Position numbers and translations under genes: made by a program
Notes under the pieces: model-generated
Databases searched by the model: none
Told to the model about the DNA's origin: nothing
What the model saw: the letters and a program-made list of their open reading frames with translations, nothing else
Shown here: piece after piece, positions 1 through 7,388 of the stretch
How the letters are laid out: every line of letters starts with the position of its first letter
How positions within the stretch are numbered: position 1 is the stretch's first letter
Assembly (NCBI GenBank): GCA_003551265.1
Contig: PUMG01000221.1
Coordinates: forward strand, 1-18,343
DNA: 18,343 nucleotides
DNA from: Halovenus sp.
Lineage (GTDB): Archaea > Halobacteriota > Halobacteria > Halobacteriales > Haloarculaceae
Reading direction: 5' to 3'

Positions 1-108
1 AAAGATGCCCAAAGCGAACCTGGTCCACTCCTGTATACTGTTTCACCGGAAATGAGGTGTGTCTGTCGCAATTCGGAGGGAAAGACACCGAAAAGAAACC
101 AGACAGCC

Positions 109-1065
109 TCACTCGAGAATCGACTGCTGTTCGTGGTATCGATTTCGGACAGTCACCGCGGTTACGCCAGCAGCTTGCCCGACGTTCTCCTGGGTTCGGT
201 CGACGCCGTGACGGAGTGCTGCGGTGTATATCGCTGCAGCAGCGAGACCGGTCGGGGATTTCCCCGAGTGTATCCCTGCGTCTTTCACCTCATCGAGAAT
301 CTCCAGTGCGGTTCGCTGGACGTTCTTGTCCAGGTCGAGTTTCGAACAGAACCGGGGGACGAACAGCTTTGGGTCGACTGGCTCCATCTCCAGGTCGAGT
401 TCGCTCGCGAGGTAGCGATAGGTCCGTGCAATCTCGATGCGCTCGACTCGAGCAACGCTGTCGAACTCATCGAGACTTCTCGGAATCTTCTCTTTTCGGG
501 AGGCGATATACAGCGAACTGGCGGCAACTGCCTCGATGGAACGACCCTGTATGAGATCGGCGCTGAGTGCCTGCCGGTAGATGACTGCTGCGACCTCGCG
601 TGTGGGTTGTGGCAGCCCAAGCGCACTCGACATGCGGTGAATCTCGACGAGTGCGAGCTGCAGATTCCGTTCGCCTGAACCTTCCGTCTGTATCCGCTTT
701 TGCCACCGCCTCAGGCGGTGAACCTGACGCCGTTTGTTCGGTGAGATCGACTGCCCGTGCGCGTCGACGTTCTGCCAGTGAATTTCGGTGGTCATCCCTC
801 TATCGTGTAGCGTCTCCGACAGCGGCGAACCCACCCGTGATTGCTGCTCCCGTTCTTTCTGTGTGAACGCCGTCCACTCTGCACCTCTGTCGATGAGGTC
901 TTTCTTGACGATGAAGCCACACTCGTCACAGACAATCTCTCCCCGAACGTCGTCGGTCCGCAAGGTTTCACTGCCACACTCCCGACAGTGGTCTGTAGGC
1001 GATTCCCGTTTGCCATCCGACGCGGATTCTCGGTCCACGTTTCGGCGAGCAAACTCACCACTCAT
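109..1065 (-). CDS. tfb: Transcription initiation factor IIB (TFB)
   Basis: This is a general archaeal transcription factor. It bridges TBP on the TATA box and RNA polymerase and sets the start site. The 318-residue protein has an N-terminal zinc ribbon with Cys27, Cys30, Cys46 and Cys49. A B-reader/linker region follows at about 58-95, including the motif DRGAEWTAF. Two cyclin-like repeats lie at about 120-205 and 215-312. The length is normal for the family (about 300-335). The first 25 residues are charged and poorly conserved, as is usual in haloarchaea. Haloarchaea carry many TFB paralogues that direct different regulons; I cannot tell which one this is. It is a single gene transcribed away from the next minus-strand gene by a 156-bp gap. 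A TATA-like stretch lies upstream around 1130-1160. Family assignment is secure; the paralogue role is unknown. Confidence 0.95.
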   Translation of the reverse strand: MSGEFARRNVDRESASDGKRESPTDHCRECGSETLRTDDVRGEIVCDECGFIVKKDLIDRGAEWTAFTQKEREQQSRVGSPLSETLHDRGMTTEIHWQNVDAHGQSISPNKRRQVHRLRRWQKRIQTEGSGERNLQLALVEIHRMSSALGLPQPTREVAAVIYRQALSADLIQGRSIEAVAASSLYIASRKEKIPRSLDEFDSVARVERIEIARTYRYLASELDLEMEPVDPKLFVPRFCSKLDLDKNVQRTALEILDEVKDAGIHSGKSPTGLAAAAIYTAALRHGVDRTQENVGQAAGVTAVTVRNRYHEQQSILE

Positions 1066-1221
1066 CGTCTGTCACTCTCGCTCCACACGACCGGTTCGCC
1101 GTCCTGCGGTCGGTTCATAGCCGATATACCCGATAACCGCGTTTTGTTATTGAGTATTTACTTCAAGTAACTTGACCTTCACAACGTTGCTACGCCGTTC
1201 GTATGGGCTTTTGAGGAATAG

Positions 1222-1947
1222 TCACAATGCGTCAGGAACAGAGTCCCTGAGAGCGAGTGCGTGATAGACGCTTGCCAGCAGGATGGCCGTGATTAGACCG
1301 ACGAGAACCACTCCTGGAGAGATAATCGAGGGATTTCCAGCCAGTTGAGCCAGTACGAGCAGTGCTGCACCCGCGAGCGTGATAGACACGTACATCTTGT
1401 ACCACGGTCTTACCTCCGGTTCGCCGAGATAGGCTTTCACCTGCTCTGCGTTTACCGACTGAACGACCGTTCCTCTGTTCTGGTCGAAGTCGACGATGTC
1501 CATGTCATCCATCTTCGGCAAATGACACTGATAGAGACCGACGTACACTCGCTTTCGCTGGGTTGAAGAGATTGCTTTTACTGTCGTGTCGTTTTCTATC
1601 GCTGCGATGTGCTCAGCGAGGTCGCTCAGCGAGGCCTCTCCTCCCTGGTCTTCAAGATAGTGAAGGACTTCCCGCCGACGTCGATTCTTTAGTATCTCGA
1701 AAACCTGGTCGAGCGGGAGCGTACTCTCGGCTTTCTCCAGAGCTCGTTCGTCGTCAGCGCTGTCGTCTGGACCACTTCTTCTGCTGGAGTCTGGCTCTGG
1801 TTGTGCTCGTTGTTTCTTCCTCGACTCTGTTGCCCCCTGCGAACGTGCTGGAGTTTGCTGTTTACTGTTTACTCGCCCGAGCGGCATGGCTGCTCGGAAC
1901 CGTCGCTGTACTGTCGCTGGACTCAGTGTGTTCGATTTTGTGTTCAT
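1222..1947 (-). CDS. Membrane-anchored DUF7344-type winged-helix protein
   Basis: This 241-residue protein belongs to the haloarchaeal winged-helix family I recall as DUF7344. A charged, probably disordered tail (1-75) is followed by a winged-helix domain (about 78-165) with the family signature: FEILKNRRRREVLHYL, an acidic helix, then KRVYVGLYQCHLP and a wing ending near DFDQN. Two hydrophobic segments (about 185-203 and 208-231) predict a C-terminal hairpin anchor. The ORF is open back to an ATG at 2010, but a good TATA box (TTTAAATA on the minus strand, about 2012-2020) abuts that codon. Transcription should therefore begin near 1988 and the ATG at 1947 is preferred. It is transcribed divergently from a paralogue at 2416. 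The DNA-binding role is inferred from fold; targets are unknown. Confidence 0.85.
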   Translation of the reverse strand: MNTKSNTLSPATVQRRFRAAMPLGRVNSKQQTPARSQGATESRKKQRAQPEPDSSRRSGPDDSADDERALEKAESTLPLDQVFEILKNRRRREVLHYLEDQGGEASLSDLAEHIAAIENDTTVKAISSTQRKRVYVGLYQCHLPKMDDMDIVDFDQNRGTVVQSVNAEQVKAYLGEPEVRPWYKMYVSITLAGAALLVLAQLAGNPSIISPGVVLVGLITAILLASVYHALALRDSVPDAL

Positions 1948-2415
1948 GAGTACTCTCCGGTAGCGAGTGTGTATCAGGTTGGCTGATGCGCTTGATGCTG
2001 TCTCATACATACTATTTAAACCTTTTGTTGGTTTTCAGGTTTTCAGTCACGATCTCTTCTAGTTCTGTGTCTTGTTTTGTGCTGTGCTTCGGTTTAATCA
2101 AAACCTGCTGTTTTGTTTGGTGTCGTTTGCTTATCCCCCGGTTGTCGGTCTCTCTGTGCTGGTTGCAGTGTTGTGTGATATTCACTCACTAAGCAACGAA
2201 TTGAGTGCCAGGGACTTTGTTATCATTGTATTTCTGGCGTCTGTAACTATTCCTGACACGGTTTTGTAGTGACTAACGGTAGTAATACTGCCATACTTTA
2301 TTGCTGCCTGGAATACGAGCAGGTATTTCAAGTGTAACAAAGTGGTCGATGGGCGTATCGTTTAAAACGTACAGACTCCCGCTGGATATGCCATTACTAG
2401 GATGGACCTGTGTAA
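1948..2415. promoter_or_regulatory. Divergent intergenic region between two DUF7344 genes
   Basis: This is a 468-bp AT-rich, T-tract-rich spacer without a convincing gene. It holds a minus-strand TATA box at about 2012-2020 for the gene ending at 1222, and a plus-strand TTTAAAA at about 2361-2367 for the gene starting at 2416. Between them lie runs of GGTTTTC/GTTTTG motifs and a small inverted repeat (GGTTT at 2091-2095, AAACC at 2101-2105). Short plus-strand ORFs here lack family features. The layout fits a shared bidirectional control region. Confidence 0.5.
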
Positions 2416-3054
2416 ATGGCTCCGGCTCCACGGGACCCACTTCGGAGGACCACCCAGTTTGAAGACGCTGGATCGACGCTCCATCCAGGAACCCAAGGAC
2501 GCTCGTACATGGAATCGACTGATACATCACTTTCACAGGACGTTGTTTTCGAGTTACTCAGCAGTCCTCGGAGACGGTATATTCTGTACTATCTCCGGAC
2601 GGTGGACGAGCCGATTCAGCTGACGACGCTTGCGGAACAGGTTGCAGCATGGGAGAACGAAACTGACGTGGACTCGATTACCGAACAGGAGCGCAAACGC
2701 GTGTACGTTTCGTTATATCAGACGCACGTACCTCGCCTTGATGAGGCGGGCGTCATTGAGTATGACAATGATTCTGGTCTGGTGTCCCTCGCTGGGGAGG
2801 CGACCGAAATCGATGTATACCTTGACTCCACAGCCGAGCGGATCTCCTGGCAGTGGCTGTATCTTTTGCTTGCCGTCGCGAGTGCCGGTTTACTCGGCGT
2901 GACTGCTGCAGGGATTGGAATCTTTGGAACTCTTTCGGAGTCTGTCGTTGCGATTGTAATTTTGTTCGCGTTTACGGTGACTGCAGTTGCCCACACTGTC
3001 TACGTGATGTTACAGCACCGGTCGGTTCCAGCCGAACTGAACCAACGACTGTGA
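2416..3054 (+). CDS. Membrane-anchored DUF7344-type winged-helix protein
   Basis: This 212-residue paralogue of the upstream divergent gene has a winged helix at about 38-125, with the motifs FELLSSPRRRYILYYL and KRVYVSLYQTHVPRLDE. Two hydrophobic segments at about 145-170 and 175-198 form a C-terminal membrane pair. The shared layout points to a common ancestor. The start is uncertain. ATG 2416 lies about 25 nt after the start expected from the TATA box at 2361-2367. ATG 2509 would give a 181-residue protein starting right before the domain, and codon usage before 2509 is neutral. The 3' end faces a small zinc-finger gene with 9 bp between the stops. A membrane-tethered regulator is an inference from domain plus helices; no sensor domain is visible. 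Confidence 0.82.
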   Translation: MAPAPRDPLRRTTQFEDAGSTLHPGTQGRSYMESTDTSLSQDVVFELLSSPRRRYILYYLRTVDEPIQLTTLAEQVAAWENETDVDSITEQERKRVYVSLYQTHVPRLDEAGVIEYDNDSGLVSLAGEATEIDVYLDSTAERISWQWLYLLLAVASAGLLGVTAAGIGIFGTLSESVVAIVILFAFTVTAVAHTVYVMLQHRSVPAELNQRL

Positions 3055-3063
3055 GAACAGACC

Positions 3064-3264
3064 TCAACTTCGACTTCCGTATCCTCCCTCACCCTCACGC
3101 AGTGCGTGCAGCTTCTCGCAGTTCGGACAGCCGTGGACCTGGTCGTTATTGTCACCAAACACACGCGCGAACTGGTACGAAATATACGAGTGGCAGCGCT
3201 GGCATCGATTTGACTGATCGTTTGTCGGGCGCTGTTTTTGCCGGTCCGTCTCTTCTAGCATCAC
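3064..3264 (-). CDS. Small zinc-finger protein (DUF7563-like)
   Basis: This is a 66-residue protein with two CxxC knuckles: Cys21/Cys24 (CQRC) and Cys46/Cys49 (CPNC). The conserved block FARVFGDNNDQVHGC lies between them. This block is typical of a very common haloarchaeal small zinc-finger family that I recall as DUF7563. Function is not established; such proteins are thought to bind nucleic acid or protein. It is convergent with the preceding membrane winged-helix gene. The first 19 residues are poorly conserved in type and the start could be the second Met. I am confident of the family and ignorant of the role. Confidence 0.8.
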   Translation of the reverse strand: MMLEETDRQKQRPTNDQSNRCQRCHSYISYQFARVFGDNNDQVHGCPNCEKLHALREGEGGYGSRS

Positions 3265-3311
3265 ACTCTCTGTTCAAGCTATCCTGTTTTTGTTATCCCC
3301 TCTCTATCGAT

Positions 3312-3446
3312 TCAGAGTTCCACCTTTGAGTCGTGATACTGACTGTCGCACTGTGGGCATATCTGCGGATACACTTTGCATGAGCAGTTGCTCACACGCC
3401 AAACAGTGATCGGCTTTTCGAAAAAGTAACTCCTGCAGCGACTCGT
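3312..3446 (-). pseudogene. Frameshifted zinc-finger remnant or very small zinc-finger ORF
   Basis: On the minus strand one frame reads LDESLQELLFRKADHCLACEQLL and then loses sense. The other frame continues from about 3380 as KVYPQICPQCDSQYHDSKVEL and stops at 3312. Joined by a one-base shift they make a plausible C-x2-C ... C-x2-C zinc ribbon. Neither frame alone has both knuckles. A GTG at 3395 would give an intact 27-residue peptide with C-x-C and CPQC. It follows directly after the stop of the 38-residue ORF. A sequencing error, a decayed gene or chance are all possible. Confidence 0.35.
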
Positions 3447-3563
3447 CTAGTCCTGTCCCTGTTCGGAGGGGGGCATGAGCTGCTCTGGCTCACGTTTGTA
3501 GACGGGTGTCTGTGCGAACTTCTGCATACGCTCCAACTCCTGTTCTGAGATGTGTTCCGGCAT
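3447..3563 (-). CDS. Small 38-residue acidic protein
   Basis: This short ORF encodes 38 residues beginning MPEHISEQELERMQKF and ending in a Pro/Gln/Asp-rich tail. It has haloarchaeal-style acidic composition. The ATG is preceded by GGTGGG about 7 nt upstream and by an AT-rich element (about 3593-3604) where a TATA box would sit for a short leader. No Cys, signal peptide or membrane segment is present. I do not recognise a family. It lies 5' of the zinc-finger remnant on the same strand, so the two may have been one transcript. Codon choice and start context look real, but the length leaves room for chance. Confidence 0.5.
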   Translation of the reverse strand: MPEHISEQELERMQKFAQTPVYKREPEQLMPPSEQGQD

Positions 3564-3791
3564 CGTATATCCCACCCATCGGAGCACACCTTGTAATTTG
3601 TTGCCTGTGCTGGGGGGTCTCTAGCATAGGACTGACCTACTGAATTTCTGGAAGTGAATAACTGGCGGTTTTGTTCTATCGGATTGTCTGTTCGCAGACT
3701 GGTTTCACCCACACAAGATCTCCGGAATCGCCCGTTTGCGTCGTCTAATGGCTGTATTACTATACCAACGCTGCCTGAATCGAGGGGTACG

Positions 3792-4220
3792 ATGACACGA
3801 AGCACGCAGAATCCCTCCGAAAAAATCTGTCGGGAGCGAGATAGTGCGGCCCACGGAGAAGAAGTTATCACAGATTCCGTCGACCGGTATAGCCGTCACA
3901 GGGATTCTCGAACCAGTTCAGATATTCTCGCCACGATGTGCGACGAGAGATCAATGGTGACGTACGACAAACCCTCTTCGTTATCAGCTCGTCACAGACT
4001 TGTTCTCCACTTTCTCAATGTTCGTGGTGGGGAGGCAACTCTCGTGAAACTTGCCGACGATATCGCATCTTGGATGGACAAAGGTGAGTCTGTTTCCGGA
4101 ACGAAAGAGAACGTACGGAAGGCGTATCTTGATCTTCACTCGACAGTGGTCAACGAACTTGACCCTCGTGGAGTCGTGGAGTACTGTGAGAGCGAGGGAC
4201 ACGTCACCCTGTCTCGGTGA
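3792..4220 (+). CDS. DUF7344-type winged-helix protein without membrane anchor
   Basis: This 142-residue protein has a recognisable but divergent winged helix at about 62-142 (SARHRLVLHFL, then a helix LVKLADDIASW, then RKAYLDLHSTVV and a wing ending VEYCE). It ends straight after the wing, so it lacks the C-terminal membrane helices of the two upstream relatives. ATG 3792 is favoured because a TATA-like TATTACTATA (about 3753-3762) would start transcription close by. ATG 3954 would give an 88-residue core. Residues about 38-61 are encoded by palindromic repeat copy A, which sits in frame between the N-terminal tail and the domain. The stop codon lies inside the first unit of a 31-bp tandem repeat. 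It is probably a DNA-binding regulator; targets are unknown. Confidence 0.68.
   Translation: MTRSTQNPSEKICRERDSAAHGEEVITDSVDRYSRHRDSRTSSDILATMCDERSMVTYDKPSSLSARHRLVLHFLNVRGGEATLVKLADDIASWMDKGESVSGTKENVRKAYLDLHSTVVNELDPRGVVEYCESEGHVTLSR
3902..3973 (+). repeat. 72-bp palindromic element, copy A
   Basis: The outer arms GGATTCTCGAAC and GTACGACAAACC pair at 9 of 12 positions, and inner arms flank a GATGT-type centre. The copy aligns without a gap to copies C and D. It lies inside the third DUF7344 ORF, contributes 24 codons without breaking the frame, and contains an in-frame ATG at 3954. It is more degenerate as a hairpin than copies B and C. Confidence 0.65.
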
Positions 4221-4290
4221 CAGTGAGGGCCTCCTCACCCTGTCTCGGTGACAGTGAGGTCCCCCTCACCATATCTCTGCGAAAGTGGAG
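4204..4290 (+). repeat. 31-bp tandem repeat, three units
   Basis: Units begin at 4204, 4235 and 4266, an exact 31-bp period. The first 25 bases of units 1 and 2 are identical (start TCACCCTGTCTCGGTGACAG). Unit 3 matches about 18 of 25. Each unit can form a bulged hairpin (CTCAC..TGTC with GACAGTGAG), and unit junctions can pair as GTGAGG with CCTCAC. The first unit encodes the last residues and stop of the preceding ORF; the rest form part of the leader of the glycosyltransferase. Confidence 0.75.
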
Positions 4291-4359
4291 TTCAATACTC
4301 GTCCCTCGATGAGCGAAAACGGAGTATAACTAACCTGTCTCGTGGTGGCTTTCTTCGCT

Positions 4360-5412
4360 GTGAGTGTCCTGTTCATTCCCGATTACAGCGATGGGAACCC
4401 GTATCAGTCGAACCTGGCAGCAGCGATGTCGATGGATGTAACATACGGTGACGAGTCGTCCCGATTTCCAGTCTGCCGTGCTGTTCTCTCTGATGAGATT
4501 ACTGTCGTTCACTTCCACTGGCTCAACCTATTTTTTAAGGGAGAGACAAGGCGAGATTTCCTCGTCAGTTTTGGACTGTTCCTCCTGAGACTGTTCGTAA
4601 TTCGGGTCTCGGGGGTATCTGTGGTCTGGACAGTACACAACGTTCGCATGCACGAACCCCAGTATCCGAGACTCGAACGCCGATTCAAACGGTGGTTCAT
4701 CACCTCAGAAACGTGTGACCGTCTGATTGTTCACTGTGAGGCAGTCTCCGATGTCGTCATCGATGAGCTGGGTCTGCCACCAGAAGTCCGGGACCGAATC
4801 GACGTTATCCCGCACGGGCACTACCTCGACAACTACAAAAACGAACTCGACAGGGCAGAGGCCCGTCGTTCACTCGAACTTCCGGAGTCGTCAACAGTAT
4901 TCCTGTTTTTTGGTCTCATCCGTCGGTACAAAGGCATCGACACTCTCATCGACGCGTTTCAGAAGAGTTCGGTATCGAACGGACAACTGCTGATTGCTGG
5001 GAATCCTGCTAGCGAGGCTCTCGAATCCGAACTCACCGCACAGAGCAAGGGTGACGACCGGATACACTGTCTGTTCGAGTTCGTCCCAGACGACGAAATA
5101 CAGCGATATATGAACGCAGCGGATGCAGTTGTCCTGCCCTACCGAGAAATCACCACGTCCGGAAGCGCTGTGCTGGCGATGTCGTTCGGAAACGCGCTCG
5201 TGGTTCCGTCGCTGGGTTGCCTTCCCGAACTGCTCGACGAGGAGGGTGCTGTCTTTTTCGACCCTACGGACGATAGAGGTCTGATTGCTGCCCTCGAAGC
5301 CGCGGCAGAGTGCGACCTGAAAGAGATGGGGCGACACAACGAGAACAGCGTGAGACAGTATAGTTGGGAGAATATTGCCACACAGACCGAGCGTACGTAC
5401 AAAAAAGTGTGA
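4360..5412 (+). CDS. Glycosyltransferase, GT4-like (GT-B fold)
   Basis: This is a 350-residue retaining-type GT-B transferase expected to move a sugar from a nucleotide donor to a glycan or lipid acceptor at the inner face of the membrane. The N-terminal acceptor domain (about 1-165) starts VLFIPDYSDGNPYQ and has HFHWLNLFF (51-59) and a WTVHNVRMHE segment (90-99). The C-terminal donor domain (about 175-330) has FFGLIRRYKGID (183-194), the AD.VVLPYR segment and ITTSGSAVLAMSFG, then GCLPELLDEEG. In place of the usual E-x7-E pair this subgroup has T/S and Leu, a variant I know from some bacterial GT4 enzymes. The start is GTG: 4360 matches the family start best; 4342 and 4345 are alternatives. 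It is followed 38 bp later by a TIM-barrel gene, probably in one operon. The exact sugar is unknown. Confidence 0.85.
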   Translation: MSVLFIPDYSDGNPYQSNLAAAMSMDVTYGDESSRFPVCRAVLSDEITVVHFHWLNLFFKGETRRDFLVSFGLFLLRLFVIRVSGVSVVWTVHNVRMHEPQYPRLERRFKRWFITSETCDRLIVHCEAVSDVVIDELGLPPEVRDRIDVIPHGHYLDNYKNELDRAEARRSLELPESSTVFLFFGLIRRYKGIDTLIDAFQKSSVSNGQLLIAGNPASEALESELTAQSKGDDRIHCLFEFVPDDEIQRYMNAADAVVLPYREITTSGSAVLAMSFGNALVVPSLGCLPELLDEEGAVFFDPTDDRGLIAALEAAAECDLKEMGRHNENSVRQYSWENIATQTERTYKKV

Positions 5413-5450
5413 CCCGTTACTTTGTAGGTTCGTCGTCCGTAGTCAGAGCC

Positions 5451-6206
5451 ATGGAACTGGGAGTCACTGTAGGCGATTCGATTGCACGACTCGAGAAGAC
5501 CGCTCACAATTTCGATTCAGTCGAGTTTGGACTGGCCGAAGCAGCAGACGTTCCGGAGTGTATCGACGACGAGCGTCTACAGCACGTCTGTAACGAGATG
5601 GGTGTCGCGCTTGACGTTCACCTCCCGTTCAAACAGGTCGTCGCAACACCGGTTCCCGAAATCAACGAAGCTATTGTCGAACATCAGCGACGGTTACTTT
5701 CGTGGGCTGGTGAACTCGGGGCACGCAAAGCGGTGCTTCATGGAACTGTCCGAAACCCGAGTGATACGTCGCTGCGACCGATATTCGCGACACAGCTCTC
5801 GGATATCGTCGAGGCTGGCTACGACGCTGGCGTCGAAGTCGTGCTCGAAAACGTCGGACATCAGAAACGCGGTCTTCCGCTCACTGTTCTGGGAGACCTC
5901 GCGAGAGAGGTGGACGCATCGGTCTGTTTCGACGTAGGGCACGCGTACATGGAAGACGGCAACGACGGCGTGAAACGCTTTTTGAAACGCTACGGAGACA
6001 CCATTTCACATCTTCACGCCCACGATGCTCGTGCGCGCGGAGATACACATATCCCTGTGGGTGCTGGCGAAATCGATTACGAGCTCCTGTCCACGTATCT
6101 CAGTGGGTTCGAGGGAACCGTCGCCATTGAAGTATTCACCGACGATGTCGAACTGCTTCAGGACACTGCTCGTCGGGTGAAACTGACACTCACTGACGAC
6201 CTGTAA
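5451..6206 (+). CDS. Sugar phosphate isomerase/epimerase-like TIM-barrel protein (AP endonuclease 2 family)
   Basis: This 251-residue protein belongs to the xylose-isomerase-like TIM-barrel superfamily. Its members isomerise or epimerise sugars, or cleave abasic DNA in the endonuclease IV branch, using bound divalent metal. Likely metal ligands and strand ends are visible: DVHLPF (55-60, His57), VLHGTV (95-100, His97), LENVG (132-136, Glu133), CFDVGHA (159-165, Asp161 and His164), HLHAHDAR (187-194) and AIEVF (225-229, Glu227). The length suits a single-domain isomerase-like member. ATG 5451 is preferred because the longer frame overlaps the glycosyltransferase end. It probably follows the glycosyltransferase in an operon, which favours a sugar role over DNA repair. 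The substrate cannot be read from sequence. It is convergent with the epimerase. Confidence 0.82.
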   Translation: MELGVTVGDSIARLEKTAHNFDSVEFGLAEAADVPECIDDERLQHVCNEMGVALDVHLPFKQVVATPVPEINEAIVEHQRRLLSWAGELGARKAVLHGTVRNPSDTSLRPIFATQLSDIVEAGYDAGVEVVLENVGHQKRGLPLTVLGDLAREVDASVCFDVGHAYMEDGNDGVKRFLKRYGDTISHLHAHDARARGDTHIPVGAGEIDYELLSTYLSGFEGTVAIEVFTDDVELLQDTARRVKLTLTDDL

Positions 6207-6242
6207 GGTATTCAGACATCTATGATATATTCACCGCCAGTA

Positions 6243-7178
6243 TCAATCCTGCTGTGGCGCTGTTTTGTACTGTGCACACAGTCGACGAATACCGGCTTCG
6301 AAGTCGATTTCAGGTGACCAGCCGGTTTCGTCTCGCATCCGGGTGGAATCTGCACAGGTGTCGTGAACGTAGACATCTTCGGGAAGAGGGTTCTCGACGT
6401 AGTTTGGTTCGACGTCGGTTCCGAGTTCTCTGTTGAGTGCGTCGACTACCGTGTTGAACGAGTAGTTCGTGCCCGTTCCCAGGTTGTAGACACCATCGAG
6501 CTGATGTTCACCAGCCAGTACGAGACCACGGACGATGTCGTCGACGTGTGTAAAGTCGCGGGTCTGTGTTCCGTCGCCGAACAGTTCCGGCGACCGTCCA
6601 CTTGCGATGTCGTCTGCGAACTGTGCGAGCACGTTCGCGTACTCGCCTTTGTGCTGTTCGTTCGCGCCGTATCCCTGGTACACCGAGAAGAACCGAAGCC
6701 CAGCCATCGAGAGACCGTAGTGAGTCGAGAAGTACTCTGCGTAGCGTTCTCTAGCGAGTTTTGAGGCCTCGTATCCCGTGCTCGCGGTGACTGGATACGT
6801 TTCCGCAACCGGCTCTTTCTGGCTCCCATAGATCGAAGACGTAGAGGCATATACGATCGTGTCGCAGCCAGCCTGATGGGCCTGTTCGACGACGTTGACG
6901 AACCCTTCTACGTTTACCCGCGTACCACGCCGTGGGTCGCTTTCGTGCATCCCATACGAGGACAGGGCGGCGAGGTGAAAGACGATATCAACCTCTGTCG
7001 GCAGGTTGTTCTCGAGTACACAGCGCTTTCGAAAGTCGACTGACTCGTGGAGGTTCGATGGCGTCCCCAGTGAGCAGTCATCAACGACAATGACGTCGTT
7101 TACCGCTGAGAGCTCGTTGGCGAGGTTCGAACCGATGAAACCGGCACCGCCTGTTACCAGGACTGACTGACCTTCCAT
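6243..7178 (-). CDS. NAD-dependent sugar epimerase/dehydratase (extended SDR)
   Basis: This 311-residue extended short-chain dehydrogenase acts on nucleotide sugars, most like UDP-glucose 4-epimerases. The Rossmann motif GGAGFIG lies at 10-16, acidic VVDD follows strand 2, and HLAALSS at 68-74 marks the cofactor pocket. The catalytic set is a Ser/Thr in STSSIYG (112-118) with Tyr136 and Lys140 (YEASK). The segment LRFFSVYQGYG and the substrate domain GDGTQTRDFTHVDDIVRG are typical of GalE/WbpP-type proteins. It is slightly shorter than bacterial GalE (about 330-340), as in many archaeal ones. It has its own promoter with an operator-like palindrome. Probable roles are UDP-Glc/UDP-Gal or UDP-GlcNAc/GalNAc interconversion; a dehydratase or uronate epimerase cannot be excluded. 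Confidence 0.9.
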   Translation of the reverse strand: MEGQSVLVTGGAGFIGSNLANELSAVNDVIVVDDCSLGTPSNLHESVDFRKRCVLENNLPTEVDIVFHLAALSSYGMHESDPRRGTRVNVEGFVNVVEQAHQAGCDTIVYASTSSIYGSQKEPVAETYPVTASTGYEASKLARERYAEYFSTHYGLSMAGLRFFSVYQGYGANEQHKGEYANVLAQFADDIASGRSPELFGDGTQTRDFTHVDDIVRGLVLAGEHQLDGVYNLGTGTNYSFNTVVDALNRELGTDVEPNYVENPLPEDVYVHDTCADSTRMRDETGWSPEIDFEAGIRRLCAQYKTAPQQD

Positions 7179-7184
7179 ACCACG

Positions 7185-7201
7185 TCTCGAACAGTTCGAG
7201 A
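7185..7201 (-). promoter_or_regulatory. Operator-like perfect inverted repeat before the epimerase
   Basis: TCTCGAAC-A-GTTCGAGA is a perfect 8-bp inverted repeat with a one-base spacer, ending 7 bp upstream of the epimerase ATG. It overlaps or abuts the TATA-like sequence TTACTTTAT (about 7200-7208, minus strand); a further AT-rich element, ATATAAAT, lies at about 7223-7230. The position suits a dimeric repressor that blocks polymerase. No binding protein can be named. Confidence 0.55.
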
Positions 7202-7351
7202 TAAAGTAACGCGCCTGCTATGATTTATATGCTGTTTTTTCTGTAGCTGATGTCGGATATACACTCATCCACACTCTAGCACAGTGTGATACATAAAGCA
7301 CCATCGTATTACACCGATGACAAATACCTCTGACAATTTCGGGACTGAGAG

Positions 7352-7362
7352 AAACATATATT
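7352..7362 (+). promoter_or_regulatory. TATA box of the HalOD1 gene
   Basis: AAACATATATT lies centred about 31 bp before the ATG at 7389. This is the right distance for a leaderless or nearly leaderless haloarchaeal transcript. Confidence 0.5.
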
Positions 7363-7388
7363 AACATGGGCCACAATGAATCGGTCAT

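Noticed and set aside
52..678. 208-residue plus-strand frame and an overlapping 165-residue frame
   Set aside because: Antisense to a clear TFB gene; Cys/Ser/Arg-rich with no domain.
3654..3791. Longer start of the third DUF7344 gene
   Set aside because: Residues before Met at 3792 are unlike a haloarchaeal protein and precede the likely TATA box.
3392..3871. 159-residue minus-strand frame
   Set aside because: Arg/Ser-rich, no motif, conflicts with the better 38-residue ORF and with the promoter of the third DUF7344 gene.
4204..4290. Possible CRISPR array
   Set aside because: Units are contiguous tandem copies with no unique spacers, and no cas genes are near.
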